Shown here in pieces: positions 49,686 to 54,107 of a stretch of 54,107 nt of DNA. Every line of letters starts with the position of its first letter. Within the stretch, counting starts at the first letter, position 1. Location: NCBI GenBank assembly GCA_004554455.1, contig SFMG01000020.1, forward strand, positions 1 through 54,107, given 5' to 3'. The DNA comes from Bacteroidales bacterium. Its GTDB lineage: Bacteria; Bacteroidota; Bacteroidia; Bacteroidales; UBA932. Made by a program: the position numbers and the translations under genes. The notes under the pieces were generated by a model. That model worked only from the letters and a program-made list of their open reading frames with translations. It did not search any database and was not told the DNA's origin.

Positions 49686-50636
49686 ATGAACAACTTACAT
49701 CCATTGAAGGTTTTTGCCTGCAGGAACTCCGCAGACTTCGCAGCCGGAGTCGCACGTCATCTTGGTGTTGAACTCGGACAGGTCGGATGCGACCGTTTCA
49801 GCGACGGCGAGATTCAGCCAGTCTATCTCGAAAGCGTCAGGGGCGCTCAGGTTTTCATCGTGCAGTCAACCTGCCCGCCGGCAGACAACCTTATGGAACT
49901 GCTTCTTATGATTGACGCAGCGAAAAGGGCATCCGCCCACAGCGTTGTGGCTGTGATTCCTTATTTCGGCTGGGCCCGCCAGGACCGCAAGGACCGCCCG
50001 AGAGTATCCATAGGCGCCAAGCTGGTGGCCAACCTGCTCCACGCGGCAGGCTGCGACAGGGTTATGACCTGCGACCTGCACGCCGACCAGATCCAGGGAT
50101 TCTTCGACTTTCCTGTGGACCACATCTACGGCAGCACCGTGTTCATCCCTTATCTCCAGAGTCTCAACAATGAGAACCTGGCCATAGCAGCCCCGGACAT
50201 GGGCGGAGCAAAGAGGGCCAACACCTATGCCAAGCATCTCAAATGCCCTGTCATCATCTGCCACAAGCAGAGGACCAAGGCAAATGTGGTGGGCAGCATC
50301 ACCGCGATAGGCGACGTGGAAGGCAAGGACGTGATTATCGTGGATGATATGATTGACACCGCCGGCACCCTCACCAAGGCCGCGAACGTACTCAAGGAAA
50401 TGGGAGCCAAGAGCGTAAGAGCCTGCGCCACCCACGCAGTGCTTTCCGGTCCCGCATACGAGAGGATTGCCGAATCCGAGCTCGAGGAGGTCATAGTTTC
50501 CGACACCCTGAAGCTCACCGATGACCCTGCAAAGGACAAGAGCAAAATCAAGGTCCTGTCCATGCAGAGCACCTTCGCCACCATCATAGGTGACGTTTAC
50601 AATTACGAATCCATCAGCAAGAACCTCATTTACTGA
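49686..50636 (+). CDS. prs: Ribose-phosphate pyrophosphokinase
   Basis: This 316-aa cytosolic enzyme makes PRPP from ribose 5-phosphate and ATP for nucleotide, His and Trp synthesis. Diagnostic segments are FSDGEIQPVYLESVRG, the flexible loop region PYFGWARQDRKDRPRVSIGA, the metal-binding CDLHADQIQGFFD and the PRPP-binding VIIVDDMIDTAGTL. Family length is normal. It starts 2 nt after engB, and its TGA overlaps the next ATG by one base. Confidence 0.96.
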   Translation: MNNLHPLKVFACRNSADFAAGVARHLGVELGQVGCDRFSDGEIQPVYLESVRGAQVFIVQSTCPPADNLMELLLMIDAAKRASAHSVVAVIPYFGWARQDRKDRPRVSIGAKLVANLLHAAGCDRVMTCDLHADQIQGFFDFPVDHIYGSTVFIPYLQSLNNENLAIAAPDMGGAKRANTYAKHLKCPVIICHKQRTKANVVGSITAIGDVEGKDVIIVDDMIDTAGTLTKAANVLKEMGAKSVRACATHAVLSGPAYERIAESELEEVIVSDTLKLTDDPAKDKSKIKVLSMQSTFATIIGDVYNYESISKNLIY

Positions 50637-50899
50637 TGAAAGTTTTCCTCCTGACATTGGCCGTGGTGGCCGTGTGCGCGCTGTGTCTGTGCTTCAACAT
50701 AATCTTCCGCAAGGACGGGAAGTTCCCCGAGACCGAGGTAAGTTCGAACAGGGAGATGAAGAAGCTCGGCATACGCTGCGCGAAGGAGGAGGAAATGAGG
50801 CTCTGGGGCAAGAAGGATGGCAAAAACCACCCGACCTGCAGCGAATCCACGTGCAGTGATTGCGCGAGCTGCGGGTTCTATAAAAAAGAAGAACAATGA
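50636..50899 (+). CDS. Small single-span membrane protein with a Cys-rich tail
   Basis: This 87-aa protein has one N-terminal helix (FLLTLAVVAVCALCLCF). A charged middle segment (NREMKKLGIRCAKEEEMRLW) follows, and then a C-terminal cysteine cluster Cys68-x4-Cys73-x2-Cys76-x2-Cys79 ending GFYKKEEQ. I do not recognise an assigned function; similar short proteins occur in other Bacteroidales as far as I recall. The CxxCxxC spacing could hold zinc or an iron-sulfur cluster. It is coupled on both sides: a TGATG junction with prs and a 4-nt ATGA overlap with der. Confidence 0.75.
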   Translation: MKVFLLTLAVVAVCALCLCFNIIFRKDGKFPETEVSSNREMKKLGIRCAKEEEMRLWGKKDGKNHPTCSESTCSDCASCGFYKKEEQ

Positions 50900-52206
50900 G
50901 TCTTGTAGCAATCGTCGGACGTCCAAACGTCGGCAAATCAACACTTTTCAACAGGCTTGTCGGGATGCGGCAGGCCATTGTTGACGAAAACGCAGGTGTG
51001 ACCAGAGACCGCCATTACGGCAAATGCGAATGGTGCGGCCGGGAATTCTCCGTAGTGGATACGGGAGGATATACATCCAATTCAGACGACATTTTCGAGG
51101 AGGAGATACGCAAGCAGGTAGTGCTCGCCATCGAAGAGTCAGACCTCGTGCTGTTTATGGTCGAGGGCCAGACCGGCATCACCGACTACGACGAGGAGGT
51201 CGCCGACCTGCTGCGCCGCAGCGGCAAGCCCGTCGTTCTTTGCGTGAACAAGGTCGATTCCGGCGAGAAGATATATGACAGTTTCCAGTTCTACTCCCTC
51301 GGGCTGGGCGAAGTGTTCAGCATTTCGGCAGCCAACGGAGGCGGTACAGGCGAGCTGCTCGACGAGATCTGCCGCGTCCTGCCTCAGGAGGATAACCAGG
51401 CGGATGACGAACATCCGGAGCTTCCGCATATAGCCATAGTCGGAAAGCCGAACGTGGGCAAGTCTTCGATGACCAATGCCCTTCTGGGCCGCGAGCGCAA
51501 TATCGTGACCCCGCTTGCCGGCACCACCCGCGATTCCATCGCGACTCTCTACAACAAGTTCGGATACGAGTTCATGCTGGTCGATACCGCGGGGATGAGG
51601 AAGCGCGCCAAGGTCCACGAAGACCTGGAGTTCTATTCCGTGATGAGGGCCATACGCGCCATCGAACACTCCGATGTCTGCATCCTTATGATCGATGCGC
51701 AGACCGGTATGGAGGCCCAGGACATGGCTATCTTCAACCTCATTCAGAAGAACCGCAAGGCCTGCGTCATAGTGGTGAACAAATGGGACGCCATCGAGAA
51801 GGAGACCAATACGATGAAGGAGTACACCGAGGCCATCAAGGCCCGTATCGCCCCTTTCACCGACATCCCTATCATTTTCACCTCGGTCATCAACAAGCAG
51901 AGGATCATGAATGTTCTGGAAGAGGCTATGCACGTCTATGGGAACTACTCCCGCAAGATCAGTACTTCCGTTCTCAATGACACCATGCTCCCGGAAATCG
52001 AGAATTACCCTCCTCCTGCGTGGAAGGGCAAGTACATCAAGATCAAGTACGTTACCCAGCTCCCGACCGCATTCCCTTGCTTCGCCTTTTTCTGCAACCT
52101 TCCGCAGTACATTCGCGAACCGTACAGGCGTTACATAGAGAACCGCCTGCGCGAGCGTTTCGATTTCCACGGCTGTCCCGTTCAGATTTATTTCAGGCAG
52201 AAATAG
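50896..52206 (+). CDS. der: Ribosome-associated GTPase Der (EngA)
   Basis: This 436-aa protein has two consecutive GTPase domains, unique to Der, needed for 50S subunit maturation. The first shows GRPNVGKS at 8-15, DTGGY and NKVD. The second begins near 177 with GKPNVGKSSMTNALLG, then TPLAGTTRDSI, DTAGMRKR and NKWD. The C-terminal KH-like domain begins near 350 (PPPAWKGKYIKIKYVTQ). Length is normal. It ends the engB-prs operon and is followed by a hairpin terminator at 52251-52280. Confidence 0.96.
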   Translation: MSLVAIVGRPNVGKSTLFNRLVGMRQAIVDENAGVTRDRHYGKCEWCGREFSVVDTGGYTSNSDDIFEEEIRKQVVLAIEESDLVLFMVEGQTGITDYDEEVADLLRRSGKPVVLCVNKVDSGEKIYDSFQFYSLGLGEVFSISAANGGGTGELLDEICRVLPQEDNQADDEHPELPHIAIVGKPNVGKSSMTNALLGRERNIVTPLAGTTRDSIATLYNKFGYEFMLVDTAGMRKRAKVHEDLEFYSVMRAIRAIEHSDVCILMIDAQTGMEAQDMAIFNLIQKNRKACVIVVNKWDAIEKETNTMKEYTEAIKARIAPFTDIPIIFTSVINKQRIMNVLEEAMHVYGNYSRKISTSVLNDTMLPEIENYPPPAWKGKYIKIKYVTQLPTAFPCFAFFCNLPQYIREPYRRYIENRLRERFDFHGCPVQIYFRQK

Positions 52207-52250
52207 ACCAACAACGCTTTTCGCTTCAGATTTGACGATAGAACAAATGA

Positions 52251-52280
52251 AAGCCGGCTCCCTCCCCAAGGAGCCGGCTT
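52251..52280. terminator. Strong hairpin after der
   Basis: AAGCCGGCTCC (52251-52261) is perfectly complementary to GGAGCCGGCTT (52270-52280), with an 8-nt loop. Neither side has a long T-run, but the stem is GC-rich. It would stop der transcripts and any minus-strand transcript from the promoter at 52339-52369. Confidence 0.65.
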
Positions 52281-52332
52281 GTATATAAAACGAACTTAAC
52301 AAATGGACGTCGGAAAATCACTCCCCCTAAAT
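52251..52332 (-). ncRNA. Candidate small RNA antisense to the der 3' region
   Basis: A good minus-strand promoter (TTG, 19 nt, TACCTTTGC) at 52339-52369 would start a transcript near 52332. It would run about 80 nt and end in the stable hairpin at 52251-52280. No open reading frame with a sensible start is seen in it. The region between der and tRNA-Val otherwise has no gene. The product and its exact ends are inferred. Confidence 0.35.
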
Positions 52333-52338
52333 CCAAAA

Positions 52339-52369
52339 GCAAAGGTAACGATTTATTATCAATAAGCAA
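52339..52369 (-). promoter_or_regulatory. Minus-strand promoter of unknown product
   Basis: The minus strand has TTG (52367-52369), exactly 19 nt, then TACCTTTGC (52339-52347). It faces the hairpin at 52251-52280, with no gene between. The rest of 52281-52546 is AT-rich and holds nothing else I can support. Confidence 0.5.
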
Positions 52370-52546
52370 TAGATAAATTATAATTTCCGCAAAATTTTTA
52401 ACACATTTCTTAAAATTACAAGAAATTTAGCACTTTTTGCTAATTGGATTTCCCTATATGGAAATATACTTGTTCATTATCGGAAGTCGCCTCCTCTGAA
52501 CACAAAGAAAGAGGCCACAACTGAACTCCGTGAATGACCGGAAAAC

Positions 52547-52574
52547 AAAAAAAGACCCGGAGAATCTCCGAGTC
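52547..52574 (-). terminator. Terminator of tRNA-Val
   Basis: On the minus strand GACTCGGAG pairs with CTCCGGGTC (one U-G pair), loop ATT, followed by seven T residues, 9 nt past the tRNA 3' end. Confidence 0.85.
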
Positions 52575-52582
52575 CTTTGATG

Positions 52583-52657
52583 TGGGAGCTGAGGGAGTCG
52601 AACCCCCGACCCTCTGCTTGTAAGGCAGACGCTCTGAACCAACTGAGCTAAGCTCCC
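52583..52657 (-). tRNA. tRNA-Val(TAC)
   Basis: A 75-nt tRNA on the minus strand begins GGGAGCTTAGCTCAG. The anticodon stem TCTGC/GCAGA encloses CTTACAA, giving anticodon TAC (reads GTA/GTG). The T-arm has GGTTCGACTCC. The acceptor GGGAGCT pairs with AGCTCCC and the discriminator is A. CCA is not encoded. Confidence 0.95.
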
Positions 52658-52691
52658 GTGTTCGTGAAACCAATGCGTTTCCGATGGGACT

Positions 52692-52723
52692 GCAAAGGTA
52701 AGAACTTTTTCTTTTGCTCCAAA
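52692..52723 (-). promoter_or_regulatory. Consensus promoter of tRNA-Val
   Basis: The minus strand has TTTG (52720-52723), exactly 19 nt, then TACCTTTGC (52692-52700). The spacing is identical to that of the tRNA-Arg promoter. Confidence 0.85.
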
Positions 52724-52804
52724 TTTTTCTGCAAGATTCTTCAAAAAAGATTAAGCATTAGCCAGAAGCGGGGACAGCCAGAATTGAAAATGACCACGGG
52801 AAGC

Positions 52805-52876
52805 GGCGGGGACAGATGCCACTCCGGCGGCTATATACTTAGGATTATGCCGCCTTCGTGGTATCCTGTCCCCGCC
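52805..52876. repeat. 72-bp REP-like palindromic element
   Basis: GGCGGGGACAG (52805-52815) pairs perfectly with CTGTCCCCGCC (52866-52876). Inside, CCAC/GTGG and GGCGGC/GCCGCC pair around an AT-rich tip (TATATACTTAGGATTA). A further copy of GCGGGGACAG occurs at about 52778. The shape fits a REP-like or MITE-like dispersed element. Confidence 0.6.
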
Positions 52877-52910
52877 TGCGTCCGCCACGGCCATCTGCAG
52901 GCGGGCCATT

Positions 52911-53064
52911 CATCGTTGTAGCAACGATGGTGCTGCTGCGATTCCCAAGTCTGGGCTTGAAATCAAGAATCGAAGCAGTAGCAAGCCCGTTCTGCAGGCA
53001 GAACTATTCTTCTTTGCCGCAACGAAATTTAGATTGCCAAGTTCGGGCCCAGAATCAAGAATCG
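52911..53064. repeat. Cluster of short palindromes and a direct repeat
   Basis: CATCGTTG/CAACGATG (52911-52929) and GTTCTGC/GCAGAAC (52989-53004) form perfect small hairpins. AATCAAGAATCG occurs twice (52961-52972 and 53053-53064). No protein-coding gene is supported in 52724-53280. Confidence 0.5.
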
Positions 53065-53233
53065 CTGCAGCCTCGGTCCAGAGTCCAGCCCAACACTCCA
53101 GGCAGGACTCAAATAAGCGCTAAATTTTTGAATGCTTTCAGGGCTAATCCTTCAAAAATCCATAAATATCTTCAATATTCACAAAATCTGACAGGCGGCA
53201 GGAATGAGCTTGAAAATCAGAGCGAAATTCTTA

Positions 53234-53242
53234 TACTTTTGC
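53234..53242 (+). promoter_or_regulatory. -7 box of the Rpn-family gene
   Basis: TACTTTTGC matches TAnnTTTG, with a TTG at 53210-53212 (21-nt spacing). It lies 38 nt before the ATG at 53281. Confidence 0.55.
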
Positions 53243-53280
53243 AGTTCATAGGTAAACATCTCTAACACTTTTTTGAAACT

Positions 53281-54107
53281 ATGAACAAAAAACAAAAGAA
53301 ATCGAACGGAGTTCCGGAAAGGGACTCGAAGGGAAGACTGTTCGTGAACCTTATGGAAGACTCTGGCTTCAAGGCCAGTATGCTCAACCACCTGCTGCCG
53401 GATTATGTCAGGGTGAAGGATATCAAACATTATCGTGACCGGGAGAAGACGCCCGACTATCTTGGAGCCAAAAAAACCATTCTGGACCTCTGCTGCGAGG
53501 GTGAGGATGGCAGTCTGTTTGACATCGAAGTGCAGCAGTCCGACAGTCCATTCATGTTTGAGAGGATTGTATTCTACGCGGCGGGAGAATATCACTCGCA
53601 GCTGGAGAGAAGAGAAGAATATGACAGCCTGAAACCGAGCTACAGCATTGTCTTCCTGAGCGGAAAACTCTGGCATGAACAGATGGAACTGTCTAAGCAT
53701 CAGCCTGTAACCATAGCCAGGGAGTTCGAACGGCAGGAAATGAGAAAGGTGGACCTGCTTCCCGACAAAGTCGTAACAAGATATATGTTCATTGAGGAGA
53801 AAAGCAGGATATTTGCTCCATCTACAATATTTTGTATCTTCGCACAGCTCGGACGCTTCAATAAGAGTCTGGAGGAATGCAGCAGCGAACTGGACTATAT
53901 GTTCTACTGGTTCAAGCACGGCTCCGAAAAAGAAATGATTCCGGAAATGTTTGCCGGCATTCCTTTCCTGGATGACCTGGGCGAAGCGACACGAGTGGCA
54001 GGGTTTTCAAAGGAGAAATACAAAGAATATCTGGCGGATATGAAAAATGAACGCGACATAATCTTTTTCACTAAGGAACACGAAAAGGAGGCCAGGAGAC
54101 AGGGACG
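53281..54107 (+). CDS. Rpn-family PD-(D/E)XK nuclease/transposase-like protein, C-terminus cut by window
   Basis: 275 codons are open from the ATG at 53281 to the window end. The N-terminus resembles Rpn/PDDEXK_2 proteins: FVNLMEDSGFKASMLNHLLP, then TPDYLGAKKTILDLCCEGED, and the nuclease core SLFDIEVQQSDS, where Asp and the Glu-x-Gln pair fit the PD-(D/E)XK pattern (FDIEVQ). The stretch FERIVFYAAGEYHSQLERRE follows, as in relatives. The visible end (KEHEKEARRQG) enters the charged repeat tail usual in this family. Such genes are multicopy and linked to recombination in Bacteroidetes. The gene is AT-richer than its neighbours and lies beside a palindrome cluster, consistent with transfer. Confidence 0.85.
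   Translation, partial: MNKKQKKSNGVPERDSKGRLFVNLMEDSGFKASMLNHLLPDYVRVKDIKHYRDREKTPDYLGAKKTILDLCCEGEDGSLFDIEVQQSDSPFMFERIVFYAAGEYHSQLERREEYDSLKPSYSIVFLSGKLWHEQMELSKHQPVTIAREFERQEMRKVDLLPDKVVTRYMFIEEKSRIFAPSTIFCIFAQLGRFNKSLEECSSELDYMFYWFKHGSEKEMIPEMFAGIPFLDDLGEATRVAGFSKEKYKEYLADMKNERDIIFFTKEHEKEARRQG

Noticed and set aside
52858..53265. A 135-codon frame in the palindrome region
   Set aside because: It covers hairpins and direct repeats, has no family similarity, and has no promoter in a sensible place.

Overview
The window is a chromosomal segment from a member of the order Bacteroidales (phylum Bacteroidota). The evidence is a SusC/SusD pair, near absence of Shine-Dalgarno sequences, many copies of the Bacteroidetes promoter (TTTG about 19 nt upstream of TAnnTTTG), lipoprotein signal peptides on the glycan-handling proteins, and gene orders usual in the phylum (ileS-dksA-lspA, greA-HIT, ysxC-prs-der). 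Most genes look GC-rich; a few patches are visibly AT-richer. I cannot name a genus.

Layout. 1-620 is a scar region: the start of a HigA-type antitoxin gene with a palindromic operator, then a cysK remnant fused to an esterase remnant. 750-2988 holds threonine dehydrogenase (tdh) and a divergent membrane O-acyltransferase. 3016-18973 is a polysaccharide-utilisation region: a DUF6377-type membrane regulator, then an operon of surface lipoprotein, SusC, SusD, GH43 lipoprotein and fibronectin-III lipoprotein, then a separate lipoprotein fusing a GH27 alpha-galactosidase to a clan GH-A (GH5-like) domain. 19038-20514 holds a MORN-protein relic, tRNA-Arg(TCT), tRNA-Ser(GGA) and a non-coding block with a cloverleaf palindrome and three 63-64 bp tandem repeats. 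20515-36862 is mainly housekeeping: ZIP transporter, murA, murB, an OmpR/PhoR-type two-component system next to a Na/Pi cotransporter, an FTR-like Fe-S protein, ileS-dksA-lspA, cvpA-tsaB, greA-HIT-thioredoxin-fold protein, and ribF.

35993-48975 is one long, tightly packed minus-strand run: xseA, xseB, glgB, debranching enzyme, GT4, GH57, a 1413-aa glycogen synthase-phosphorylase fusion, and ribF. It provides chain elongation, branching, debranching and phosphorolysis of an internal alpha-glucan. The synthase is of the eukaryote-like GT3 type and no glgC is present here, which suggests UDP-glucose as donor. 49075-52206 is ysxC-prs-(small Cys-rich membrane protein)-der. The end holds a candidate small RNA, tRNA-Val(TAC), a palindrome-rich stretch and an Rpn-family nuclease/transposase cut by the window edge.

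The observations I rate highest are the GT3-GT35 fusion, whose junction still looks like an intergenic leader; the GH27/GH-A fusion; the cloverleaf and tandem-repeat block behind tRNA-Ser; the GXHH signature in IleRS; and the terminator inside the greA leader.
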